This document shows, piece by piece, positions 22,960 to 30,299 of a DNA stretch of 40,494 bases. Each line of letters starts with the position of its first letter. Position 1 is the first letter of the stretch. Under the pieces are notes generated by a model. That model made no database searches and was not told the origin of the DNA. It saw only the letters and a list, made by a program, of their open reading frames with translations. The translations under genes and the position numbers were made by a program. Location: assembly GCA_017987895.1 (NCBI GenBank), contig JAGNSU010000022.1:1-40494 (forward strand), given 5' to 3'. Source of the stretch: Flavobacteriales bacterium (GTDB lineage: Bacteria > Bacteroidota > Bacteroidia > Flavobacteriales_F > PHOS-HE28).

Positions 22960-23613
22960 TCAGCTAAACCTAGGCCATTTTGAAGCCGGGTAGCTTTTCT
23001 GCGCTGTGATGTACGATGCGATCTCCTCCGACGACACCCGTCGAAGCAACAGCCTGCCCTGAGTCTTAGTGTTCGTCCAGTACTCACCGTTCATTTCGTC
23101 GTGAGTGCCACGAACCACTCGAAGAAATCCAGCGCCCTGTTGCCTGCCGGAGCCTGCGCTGAATTCGTCCCGCAGTGAATAGATATAGGCGAGCACAGTC
23201 TCAGCTGCTTCAACGCGGTGTGCGGCTTGGGCAAAGACTGAAGTACCCTCAGCTCGCTGAGTGAAGCTCTTAATGACTATCCCGAAGAAGTCTTGGCGAA
23301 TTGACATCGCGATTGGAAGGACGTTCTGGTACAACACTGGTTGGTTAGGCGCCCAGTTAGATTCAAGATGGCCCACCCAAGTTCCACGGACGTTCGGTCT
23401 AGGAGCAATCCATGAAAGCAGCTTCTGCCGCCAACCATACTTGATGAAGTATATCCAGAAGAAGAACGGAAGTGATATCGAGCTCGACAATCGCATCGGC
23501 CAAGTCTTCGACATTTCCCAATTGTCGAGCTTCCAAGCCATCAGCGCGAAAGCCACTGCCGCCAGTAGGACCGACACATAAGTGAATCGTCGTATCTCGT
23601 CTTTAGTGTGCAT
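22960..23613 (-). CDS. Second 2TM beta-barrel (Cap15/OptE-like) effector
   Basis: The 217-residue product has two transmembrane helices (about residues 11-28, TYVSVLLAAVAFALMAW, and 43-60, SSSISLPFFFWIYFIKYG), then a basic stretch and a beta-rich domain from residue 75. This begins VRGTWVGHLESNW and contains IAMSIRQDFFGIVIKSFTQR, VLAYIYSLRDEF and GEYWTNTKTQGRLLLRR. The 'GTW.G.L.S.W' start and 'L.Y.Y' core are the hallmarks of S-2TM-beta cyclic-nucleotide effectors. The ATG at 23613 overlaps the end of the DAC-like gene by 11 bases, so the two are translated together. It converges on the CBASS operon, 15 bases between stops. A cell-killing membrane role is inferred from the family. Confidence 0.75.
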   Translation of the reverse strand: MHTKDEIRRFTYVSVLLAAVAFALMAWKLDNWEMSKTWPMRLSSSISLPFFFWIYFIKYGWRQKLLSWIAPRPNVRGTWVGHLESNWAPNQPVLYQNVLPIAMSIRQDFFGIVIKSFTQRAEGTSVFAQAAHRVEAAETVLAYIYSLRDEFSAGSGRQQGAGFLRVVRGTHDEMNGEYWTNTKTQGRLLLRRVSSEEIASYITAQKSYPASKWPRFS

Positions 23614-24091
23614 GCGTAGAGTCCTTCGTCTTGACCCACTCATCAAAGTCAACAAGTGCACCTTGGATGAAGACAGATACTGTCATGCTCGGATCCATGG
23701 TCAGCACCAGAGTCACTCCTTCGATTCTAGAACCTAGGAGCGCGGCCATATGCCTAGCCCCAATCGGTCGCTCAAATTGATCAATCCCAGTTGCCTCCGG
23801 TAGCGGCGGGGCCATGAAATAGCTCACTCCCACAACTCTCGCCTCTTGCCCGTCAATCAAATGAAATCCATCATGATACGGTGAGCGCTTGCTAGTCACA
23901 CGACGGAGAAATTCCACTGTTTCCTCAAGACCGCTATTCGGCAACACTGGCAATGCATTGCGTGGCACCAAGGAGGTTAGCGGCAGGGGTAATCCTGGTT
24001 TGCAGACAATCAGACCCATGCCGGCAAAATCGACTGGGGGGTTCCCCTTCAAACCTTCAACCACCCCGACAAGCCAGTTCTTCGCGTTCAT
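23603..24091 (-). CDS. DAC (DisA_N)-like putative nucleotide cyclase
   Basis: The 162-residue product has no close named family but shows the layout of the diadenylate cyclase domain. Residues 73-76 are HDGF where DisA/DacA have the DGA motif. A strand-rich segment (RVVGVSYFMAPPLPEATG) follows. Residues 110-118 are IGARHMAAL, matching the 'GtRHRaA' RHR motif, and the next strands VTLVLTMDPSMTVSVFIQGA match 'lViavSe..g.i.v..dG'. DAC enzymes condense two ATP into c-di-AMP. The third RHR residue is Met here and DGA is DGF, so it may make another nucleotide, make it slowly, or only bind one. The overlap with a 2TM-beta effector supports a signalling pair. There is no membrane segment. Confidence 0.6.
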   Translation of the reverse strand: MNAKNWLVGVVEGLKGNPPVDFAGMGLIVCKPGLPLPLTSLVPRNALPVLPNSGLEETVEFLRRVTSKRSPYHDGFHLIDGQEARVVGVSYFMAPPLPEATGIDQFERPIGARHMAALLGSRIEGVTLVLTMDPSMTVSVFIQGALVDFDEWVKTKDSTHAH

Positions 24092-24241
24092 GGATGCACG
24101 AACATAGTAATGGGATACTCAATTGGTAGACTACTGCTCGCGTGAGCGATTGAAGCGGAAAGCCCACAGCCGGTAATCCGGCGAGGACTTGCAGCGGAAA
24201 GCGCGACGGTGAGGCTTTGCGAACCGGTACGCCCAAACCCT

Positions 24242-24405
24242 CTACGCCTTCGCCACCACCTCCCCCGCCTCACGCAGATGCGTCTTCCGCGCCTTCCTGA
24301 TTCTACAGCTCACCACCTTGTACTCGGGGCACATGGCCAGTGAGTCGCTTACGCTGCTGGTGATCAGGTTGAGCATCATCTCCGGGAAGTGGAAGGTGCT
24401 GATCA
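24242..24405 (-). pseudogene. 3' fragment of a second formate dehydrogenase gene
   Basis: The minus strand encodes STFHFPEMMLNLITSS, SDSLAMCPEYKVVSCRIRKA and RKTHLREAGEVVAKA before a TAG. That is almost identical to the last 53 residues of the intact formate dehydrogenase at 25062. It has no start and no upstream part, and it begins exactly where the preceding lipoprotein gene ends. The interval 24092-24241 holds no gene; it should contain the promoter of the DAC-like operon. Confidence 0.9.
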
Positions 24406-25062
24406 TACGATCCTCATCTTCTTGAGCCTTCGCCGGACACTGCCCCAGTGCTTGACCTCACCCTGTGGATCGAGATAGAACCAAGCTCTTCGTTCGGCAT
24501 AGTGTCCGCGGCCGATGGAGTGGGTAGGTCCCTCGCTATCGAAGACGAAGAGGTACCAGTGCCCTGGTTTCAATAGCTGAGCCAAGGTCATGGACCTTCG
24601 GCAAGTCTCAAAGCTGTCAAGATCGCCGAGCCATCGCCATGTGGTGTCGTTGGTGAACTGGAGTTCCCCTTCGAACCGGCGATACTTGCCTGGATACAGC
24701 GCATACAGCGAATCAGAGAGACGGGGGCGTTCTGTTCGGTACCACTCATCCAGATTCTGCCACGAGGTCCTACTGTTGACGGCTATCCTCAAGCTGTCCA
24801 AGTGGTATTCGATCATAGACCAGATGATGCGGTCCTTGAACGAGTAGTAGCGGCCCGAGTCCTGAAACAATTCCAGAGTAGGCATTGAATCGTAGGTGCT
24901 TCTGGCGGGTAGCTCATAAAGCTCAAGATCCCAGACAGGATCAGAAGACACAGTGCTCAGCACGCGCGCCTCATCATTGACCCGTGACTGGAAAAGAGTG
25001 CAGCCGGAAAATAGCACGACACAGACCGATGCCAAGCACCACGAACGCATTGGGGAATACAT
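24403..25062 (-). CDS. Hypothetical lipoprotein between formate dehydrogenase copies
   Basis: The 219-residue product starts with a lipoprotein signal (MRSWCLASVCVVLFSGC). The mature part has tryptophan- and tyrosine-rich segments (SRTSWQNLDEWYRTERPRLS, TNDTTWRWLGDLDSFETCRR, GHWYLFVFDSEGPTHSIGRG) and a basic end (VRRRLKKMRIV). I do not recognise the family. The ATG overlaps the formate dehydrogenase stop as TGATG, which implies translational coupling, and the gene's end abuts the 3' fragment of another formate dehydrogenase copy. It may be an insertion carried in with a duplicated unit, because nothing connects it to formate oxidation. Confidence 0.7.
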   Translation of the reverse strand: MYSPMRSWCLASVCVVLFSGCTLFQSRVNDEARVLSTVSSDPVWDLELYELPARSTYDSMPTLELFQDSGRYYSFKDRIIWSMIEYHLDSLRIAVNSRTSWQNLDEWYRTERPRLSDSLYALYPGKYRRFEGELQFTNDTTWRWLGDLDSFETCRRSMTLAQLLKPGHWYLFVFDSEGPTHSIGRGHYAERRAWFYLDPQGEVKHWGSVRRRLKKMRIV

Positions 25063-27926
25063 CACGCCTTCGCTACAACTTCCCCCGCATCGCGGAGGTG
25101 CGTCTTGCGTGCCTTCCTAATTCGGCATGATACCACCTTGTATTCCGGGCACATCGCCAAGCTGTCACTTATACTCGAGGTGATAAGGTTCAGCATCATC
25201 TCAGGGAAATGGAACGTGCTTGAAAGTATTCCCGGTTTCACCTCGTCGGTGATCAGCGCCTTGATGTCCACTTTGCCGCGCGCGCTTTCCACGCAGACCA
25301 TGTCGCCCTCGGCGATGCCGTGCTTGGTGGCGTCCTCGGGGTTGATGAGCAGTACGTCCTCGGTGAGGATCACGCCGTTGCCGGTGCGCCGGGTCATGGC
25401 GCCGCAGTTGTAGTGCTCCAGCTCGCGGTTGGTGGTGATGATGTAGGGGAACTCCGCCTGGTTGGCCTTCACCTCGGGGCTCATCTGCCACGCGTTGAAG
25501 TAGAAGTGGCCAAGGCCGCGCTTGAAGGTGTCGGTGTGCAGGATCTTGGTGTCGGTGCCGTCAGCGTTCACGGGCCATTGCTTGCCTTGCTCGCCGAGCT
25601 CGTCCCACTTCACGCCTTTGAAGAAGGGCGCGATACGGCTGATCTCCTGGAGGATCCAGTCGGGCTCGTAGGTGCTCTTGGCGTTGCCGCTCTTGCGACC
25701 GGTCTTGGCGGCGTAGCGCTCCATGATGTCGCAGATGATCTGGCCATCGGGCTTGGTGCCTTCCACCGGAGGCACGGCGGCGTTCACGCGTTGGATGCGG
25801 CGTTCACCGTTGGTGAAGGTGCCGCTCTTCTCCAGGAAGCTGGCGCCGGGCAACACGACGTGCGCGAGCTTGGCGGTCTCCGTCATGAAGAGCTCCTGCA
25901 CCACGAAGAGGTCGAGCGCGCCGAGGGCCTTGCGCACGTGGTTGGTGTTGGGGTCCGTCTGGCCCATGTCCTCGCCGCAGACCCACATCGCCTTCAGGGT
26001 GCCGGCGAGCGCGGCATCATACATCTGCGGGATCTTCTTGCCGACGACGTTCGGCACGTGGACACCATAGAATTCGTCGTACTGCTTGCTGTAGTTCGGG
26101 TCGTCCACAGCGAAGTAGCCGGCGCCCTGGTGCGGCTGGCAGCCCATGTCGGCGGCGCCCTGCACGTTGTTCTGTCCGCGCAGCGGGTTCACGCCCACGC
26201 CGCGGCGGCCGATGTTGCCGGTCATCATCGCGATGTCGGCGATCTGCATCACGGTGAAGGTGCCCTGGTAATGCTCGGTGACGCCCAGGCCGTGGAAGCT
26301 CATCGCTGCGGGTGAGCTCGCATAGGCGATCGCCGCCTTGCGCACCAGCTCGCGGTCCACACCCGTGACCTTCTCCATTTCGGCGATGTCTGTGCGGAGC
26401 AATTCCTTCTTGAAATCGTCGTAGCCCTCCGTGCGCGTGTCGATGAACTCCTGCTTCACCAGGCCCTCGCTCACGATGTAGTACATGAACATATTGAGCA
26501 GCGCCACGTTGGTGCCGGGGCGCAACTGCAGGTGGTACTTCGCGTAGCGGGCCAGCTCGGTGCGGCGCGGGTCGATCACGATCAGGGTCTTCCCCTTCAT
26601 GATCTGCTGCTTGATCTTGGCGCCCGTCACCGGGTGCGCATCCGTCGGGTTCGCGCCGATCACCATGATCGTGTGCGTGTCCTTCAGGTCGTCGATGCTG
26701 TTCGTCGCAGCGCCGGTGCCGAAGGTCTTCTGCATGCCGAGCGCGGTAGGCGAGTGGCACACACGTGCGCAACTGTCGATGTTGTTGGTGCCCACCTGCA
26801 CGCGGAAGAATTTCTGCATGAGGTAGTTCTCCTCGTTCGGGCAGCGTGCGCTGCTCACACCGGCCAACGCATCAGGACCGTGCTTCTCCACGATCTCCGC
26901 GAAGCGGTCCACGATAAAGTCGTAGGCTTCGTCCCAAGTCGCGGGAACCAACTCTCCGTTCTTGCGGATGAGCGGAGTGCGGAGGCGTTCCGGGTGATCG
27001 TAGAAGTGGAAGGCGTAACGTCCCTTCAAGCAGGTGTGCCCCTGGTTCGATTCGGCATCGTACGGCGCGGTGATGGCGACGACCTTGTTGTCCTTCACCT
27101 TCACCTCCAGGTTGCAGCCCACGCCGCAATAGGTGCATACGCTGCGCACCACCTCATCGGCCTTGGTCTCCTTGCTCTTGAACACATCGGTGATGGCGCT
27201 CGTGGGACAGGCCTGCGCACAGGCACCGCAACTCACGCAATCGCTCTTGAAGAAGCTCTCGTCGGTGCCTTTGGCGATGTGGCTGTCGAAGCCGCGACCG
27301 GCCATCGTGAGCACGAATTCGCCCTGCACTTCGTCGCAGGCACGCACGCATCGGTAGCAACTGATGCACGCGCTGAGGTCGCTCACCATGTACGGATGGC
27401 TCGTGTCCATCGGCGTGTTCTGGTGCGTCTTGCCTTTCGGATAACGCACGCTGTCGATGTCGAAGCCGACCTGCTGCACAACGTTGTAGAGTTCGTTCGC
27501 GCCGTGGTCCTCTTTCTTCAGCCGCTCGGTATCGTAGTCGGTGAGCACCAGCTCGATGATGTTCTTCCGCAGCCGCTCCATGCGCGGGCTGTTGGTGGTG
27601 ATGTACATGCCCTTGCCGACAGGTGAGTGGCAGGAGGCCATCACTTTCGAGGGACCATCTTCCTGCAGCGCGACTTCCACGGAGCAGACACGGCAGGAGC
27701 CGAAGGGCTCGAGGTTGGGTGCGTCACAAAGAGTAGGAACAGGATTTGGACCGATGTGCCGGCGCATGAAGGCCAGCATCGTTTCGTTCTTATTGATCGG
27801 GTACGCCTTGCCGTCGATGTAAGCGACGTCGACCTCGGTGGCCACTGCGTTGGAGGTGCTGGGGGCCGACTGGGTGCGCGCGGATGGGGGAGCGCTAGAG
27901 CCGTGTTTGGCCTGGGGCTGGTTCAT
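25062..27926 (-). CDS. fdhF: Formate dehydrogenase catalytic (alpha) subunit
   Basis: The 954-residue molybdenum/tungsten enzyme oxidises formate to CO2. Domains in order: an Ala/Ser/Thr-rich leader; a 2Fe-2S ferredoxin domain (residues 35-110, with PFGSCRVCSVEV); a 4Fe-4S pair (CISCYRCVRACDE and CVSCGACAQACPTSAI); the 4Fe-4S motif CTYCGVGCNLEV of the molybdopterin oxidoreductase domain; and the metal ligand in SCARVCHSPTALGM, a cysteine and not selenocysteine. The C-terminal molybdopterin-dinucleotide-binding domain includes ELEHYNCGAMTRRTGNG and EGDMVCVESARGKVDIKA. The NAD-linked partner subunits (NuoE/F-like) are not in the window. FdhD, needed for activity, is at 4-834. The ATG at 27926 matches the start of the truncated second copy. 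Confidence 0.95.
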   Translation of the reverse strand: MNQPQAKHGSSAPPSARTQSAPSTSNAVATEVDVAYIDGKAYPINKNETMLAFMRRHIGPNPVPTLCDAPNLEPFGSCRVCSVEVALQEDGPSKVMASCHSPVGKGMYITTNSPRMERLRKNIIELVLTDYDTERLKKEDHGANELYNVVQQVGFDIDSVRYPKGKTHQNTPMDTSHPYMVSDLSACISCYRCVRACDEVQGEFVLTMAGRGFDSHIAKGTDESFFKSDCVSCGACAQACPTSAITDVFKSKETKADEVVRSVCTYCGVGCNLEVKVKDNKVVAITAPYDAESNQGHTCLKGRYAFHFYDHPERLRTPLIRKNGELVPATWDEAYDFIVDRFAEIVEKHGPDALAGVSSARCPNEENYLMQKFFRVQVGTNNIDSCARVCHSPTALGMQKTFGTGAATNSIDDLKDTHTIMVIGANPTDAHPVTGAKIKQQIMKGKTLIVIDPRRTELARYAKYHLQLRPGTNVALLNMFMYYIVSEGLVKQEFIDTRTEGYDDFKKELLRTDIAEMEKVTGVDRELVRKAAIAYASSPAAMSFHGLGVTEHYQGTFTVMQIADIAMMTGNIGRRGVGVNPLRGQNNVQGAADMGCQPHQGAGYFAVDDPNYSKQYDEFYGVHVPNVVGKKIPQMYDAALAGTLKAMWVCGEDMGQTDPNTNHVRKALGALDLFVVQELFMTETAKLAHVVLPGASFLEKSGTFTNGERRIQRVNAAVPPVEGTKPDGQIICDIMERYAAKTGRKSGNAKSTYEPDWILQEISRIAPFFKGVKWDELGEQGKQWPVNADGTDTKILHTDTFKRGLGHFYFNAWQMSPEVKANQAEFPYIITTNRELEHYNCGAMTRRTGNGVILTEDVLLINPEDATKHGIAEGDMVCVESARGKVDIKALITDEVKPGILSSTFHFPEMMLNLITSSISDSLAMCPEYKVVSCRIRKARKTHLRDAGEVVAKA

Positions 27927-28001
27927 GGCAAGGGGGATGGAACGTGCTGTACGAAGAAAGCGGAGGGCTTGGGCGTTCCCCAACTCAAATCAGCTGGTGA
28001 A

Positions 28002-28040
28002 GTGTTCGAAGTCTTAATGTTTGATCAGCCTTTGCGTGGT
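28002..28040. repeat. 39-bp direct repeat at the 3' end of the RCC1 gene
   Basis: This segment includes the stop codon of the RCC1-repeat gene. It matches 29412-29450 at 32 of 39 positions in the same orientation, 1410 bases away. The copies bracket the RCC1 gene. Confidence 0.7.
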
Positions 28041-29402
28041 GGCCTGTTGGGAGGTCCGTATGGTCAGGAAATAGATTCCGGCAGGCTGAGAAGTGAGATC
28101 GATCTGCGTGAGAGACGCATTGCCCATGGAGCGATACACTTCCTGCCCCATGACGTTGCGGATCTCCAGCTGCTGCGCACCAGACGTCGCATGTTCAACT
28201 CTGAACCACCCGGTGGTGGGGTTCGGGAATATCTTGCAGGAGGTGGCATCCGAGCGTTCCTCCACACCGATCGAGACAGAACACAGCCCGATCACCTGCA
28301 CGGGAACATTACTGTTGGTGTTGGACCCATTGCCAAGTTGACCAGATATGTTCTTCCCCCAGGCCCACACCGTGCCGTCATTCTTGATGGCTATGGAATG
28401 TTTCTGGCCTTCTCCAATGGCCGTGATATCCGTAAGAGAACTCACCTGCGCGGGAACATTACTGTCGGTGCTTGTCCCGTTGCCTAGTTGACCATAATCG
28501 TTCCAGCCCCAGACCCATACCGTGCCGTCATTCTTTAGGGCAATGGAGTGATAGCCGTCTGCTCCAATGGCCGTGATTTCTGTGAGTGAATTCAACTGCA
28601 CGGGAACATTACTGTCGGTGTTTGTCCCATTGCCAAGTGTACCATAATCGTTAAATCCCCAGGCCCATACCGTGCCGTCAGTTTTCAAAGCAATGGAATG
28701 AAAACTGCCTGCTCCCATGGCCGTAATGCCTGTAAGAGAACTCACCTGCACGGGAACATTGCTGTTGATGTTGGTCCCATTTCCAAGTTGACCCTTAAGA
28801 TTCCTCCCCCAAGCCCATACCGTGCCGTCATTCTTCAGGGCAAGGGAATGATCACTGCCTGATTCAATGGCCGTGATGCCTGTGAGAGAACTTACCTGCA
28901 CGGGTATGTTGCTGCCGAGGTTGGTCCCATTGCCAAGCTGGCCGTAGGGCCCCCCACCACCAGAGGCCCATACCGTGCCATCATTCTTCAGGAAAATGGA
29001 ATGATTATTACCCGCTCCAATGGCCGTGATGCCTGTGAGAGAACTTACAAGCTCAGGAACAACATGGATGCCGGCGGGAGTGCCAATGCCCAGTTGGCCG
29101 CTGCCATTCCCTCCCCAGGCCCATACCGTTCCGTCATTCTTTAGCGCAATGGAATGTTCAGCGCCTGCTTCAATGGCCACTATGCCTGTGAGAGAACTCA
29201 CCTGCACGGGAACATTGCTGTAGGTGTTTGTCCCATTGCCAAGTTCGCCCTGGCTGTTCGATCCCCAGGCTTTTACGCTGCCATCGTTACAAACTGCAAG
29301 GGAATGATCCGATCCCCCGGCAATTAACTGGGCGGTCGTACGGATGGGGGCAAGAAGGTGGGCGGCAAGGAGAAGCGATGCGGGAAGTAGATGCTGTTTC
29401 AT
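28014..29402 (-). CDS. Secreted RCC1-repeat protein, T9SS sorted
   Basis: The 462-residue product has a signal peptide (LLPASLLLAAHLLAPIRTTA). Seven to eight RCC1-type repeats of 50 residues follow, each 'GTVWAWG.N..GQLGNGTNT.SNVPVQVSSLTGITAI.AG..HSIALKNDG', forming a beta-propeller. The last 75 residues are a T9SS type A sorting domain (CKIFPNPTTGWFRVEHATSG ... LTSQPAGIYFLTIRTSQQ ... RLIKH). The repeats are highly alike at the DNA level, with a period of about 150 bases, which means recent amplification and a risk of slippage. The gene lies between the intact formate dehydrogenase and the 5' fragment of another copy, and its 3' end is duplicated upstream of its own start. Confidence 0.92.
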   Translation of the reverse strand: MKQHLLPASLLLAAHLLAPIRTTAQLIAGGSDHSLAVCNDGSVKAWGSNSQGELGNGTNTYSNVPVQVSSLTGIVAIEAGAEHSIALKNDGTVWAWGGNGSGQLGIGTPAGIHVVPELVSSLTGITAIGAGNNHSIFLKNDGTVWASGGGGPYGQLGNGTNLGSNIPVQVSSLTGITAIESGSDHSLALKNDGTVWAWGRNLKGQLGNGTNINSNVPVQVSSLTGITAMGAGSFHSIALKTDGTVWAWGFNDYGTLGNGTNTDSNVPVQLNSLTEITAIGADGYHSIALKNDGTVWVWGWNDYGQLGNGTSTDSNVPAQVSSLTDITAIGEGQKHSIAIKNDGTVWAWGKNISGQLGNGSNTNSNVPVQVIGLCSVSIGVEERSDATSCKIFPNPTTGWFRVEHATSGAQQLEIRNVMGQEVYRSMGNASLTQIDLTSQPAGIYFLTIRTSQQATTQRLIKH

Positions 29403-29411
29403 CGGCGTGGG

Positions 29412-29450
29412 GTGTTTGAGGTCTTACTGTTTGATCATCCCTTCAGTGGT
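29412..29450 (-). pseudogene. Stub of a T9SS gene 3' end
   Basis: On the minus strand the frame TTEGMIKQ-stop occurs just before the RCC1 gene. It resembles the end of the RCC1 protein (TTQRLIKH-stop), and the DNA matches 28002-28040 at 32 of 39 bases. It is fused to the truncated formate dehydrogenase fragment at about 29480, so it is what remains of a deleted neighbouring RCC1-like gene. Confidence 0.6.
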
Positions 29451-29736
29451 ACACTACTCCGTCAAAGGGGCTTTCCATTCTTAATTCCACCGAGCACACG
29501 CGGCAGCTACCGAAGGGCTCCAGGTTCGGTGCATCGCAAAGCGTTGGAACCGGGTTCGGTCCGATGTGCCGGCGCATGAAGGCCAGCATCGTTTCGTTCT
29601 TGTTGATGGGGTACGCCTTGCCGTCGATGAAGGCGACGTCGACCTCGGTGGCAACCGCGTTGCTCGTTGCAGGAGCCGACTGGGTGCGAGCTGCTGGAGG
29701 GGCGCTGGTGCCGGTCTTGGCGGAGGGCGTGTTCAT
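29443..29736 (-). pseudogene. 5' fragment of a second formate dehydrogenase gene
   Basis: The 97-residue frame starts MNTPSAKTGTSAPPAARTQS and continues with DVAFIDGKAYPINKNETMLA, FMRRHIGPNPVPTLCDAP and PFGSCRVCSVE, which matches residues 1-90 of the intact enzyme at 25062. After CSVE the frame departs into ten unrelated residues and stops. The DNA resembles the intact gene closely but not identically. It retains a start codon and may still be translated into a useless ferredoxin-domain stub. Together with 24242-24405 it marks the ends of a lost copy. Confidence 0.9.
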
Positions 29737-29862
29737 GGCAGGGACGTTACGCACGAAGATAGGCAGGGCGGGCAGGCGACCACGGCTTCCACTTCCCGTC
29801 CCACCCGTGGAAGCGAACGGCGGGCAGGCGGCGTCTTCACCCGACCATCCGGCCCTGCACGC

Positions 29863-30240
29863 ATGCGCACGAACCTCATTCTTCCCCTCCTGGCCTTTGT
29901 CGCGGCGATCGCCTGCCGGCATGACGCTGAGGAGGTGGTCGCCCCCGTGGGAGATCTTTATTTCCCAAGAGTGAAGCAGATCATCCAGACCCGTTGCACA
30001 AGCAGTTGTCACGCGCCCTCCGCCGGACTTCCACAGGGCATGCCGGTGACCCTGGAAACGGACGCCGACATCGTTCTGTACGCCACCAGCATCAAGGAAA
30101 CCGTGGCGGATCCGGTCAGTCTCTCGAACCACCGCATGCCGCCTGATGGGGATACGTTGAACGCCGAACAGATCGCCACCATCGTGGAATGGTGGGGCCT
30201 TGGCGGAACCACCGATGTGTGCCCGTTGAACGGACCGTGA
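29863..30240 (+). CDS. Cytochrome c-like lipoprotein
   Basis: The 125-residue product has a lipoprotein signal (LILPLLAFVAAIAC). It contains a haem-binding-type motif CTSSCH (residues 45-50, a CxxxCH variant of CxxCH) in QIIQTRCTSSCHAPSAG, and a possible distal Met92 in NHRMPPDGD followed by LNAEQIATIVEWW, the usual end of a class I cytochrome c domain. Such small domains act as electron carriers on the periplasmic face. The unusual spacing means haem attachment is not assured. The gene stands alone between the formate dehydrogenase stub and a T9SS gene, with a T9SS-type neighbour starting 59 bases downstream. Confidence 0.75.
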   Translation: MRTNLILPLLAFVAAIACRHDAEEVVAPVGDLYFPRVKQIIQTRCTSSCHAPSAGLPQGMPVTLETDADIVLYATSIKETVADPVSLSNHRMPPDGDTLNAEQIATIVEWWGLGGTTDVCPLNGP

Positions 30241-30299
30241 ACAGGGTTCTATTGCGAGCATTGGAGAGCTGATCCAGCGCCATTGACCACTTTTGTCAC

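Noticed and set aside
24115..24145. tRNA-like D-arm (ACTCAATTGGTAGACTACTG)
   Set aside because: It resembles the D-arm of a tRNA, which would suit an island attachment site, but no acceptor stem, anticodon arm or T-loop (GGTTCGA) could be laid out around it.
26745..26790. Selenocysteine codon in the formate dehydrogenase active site
   Set aside because: The metal-ligand position in ARVCHSPT is an ordinary cysteine codon, and there is no in-frame TGA.
25320..27626. Very long plus-strand open frames opposite the formate dehydrogenase
   Set aside because: They are antisense shadows caused by high G+C third positions. They are His/Val/Gly-rich without protein-like hydrophobic patterning, and the minus-strand enzyme is certain.
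28280..29300. Non-coding satellite or minisatellite
   Set aside because: The 150-bp DNA repeats are the RCC1 coding repeats, in frame throughout and ending in a T9SS domain.
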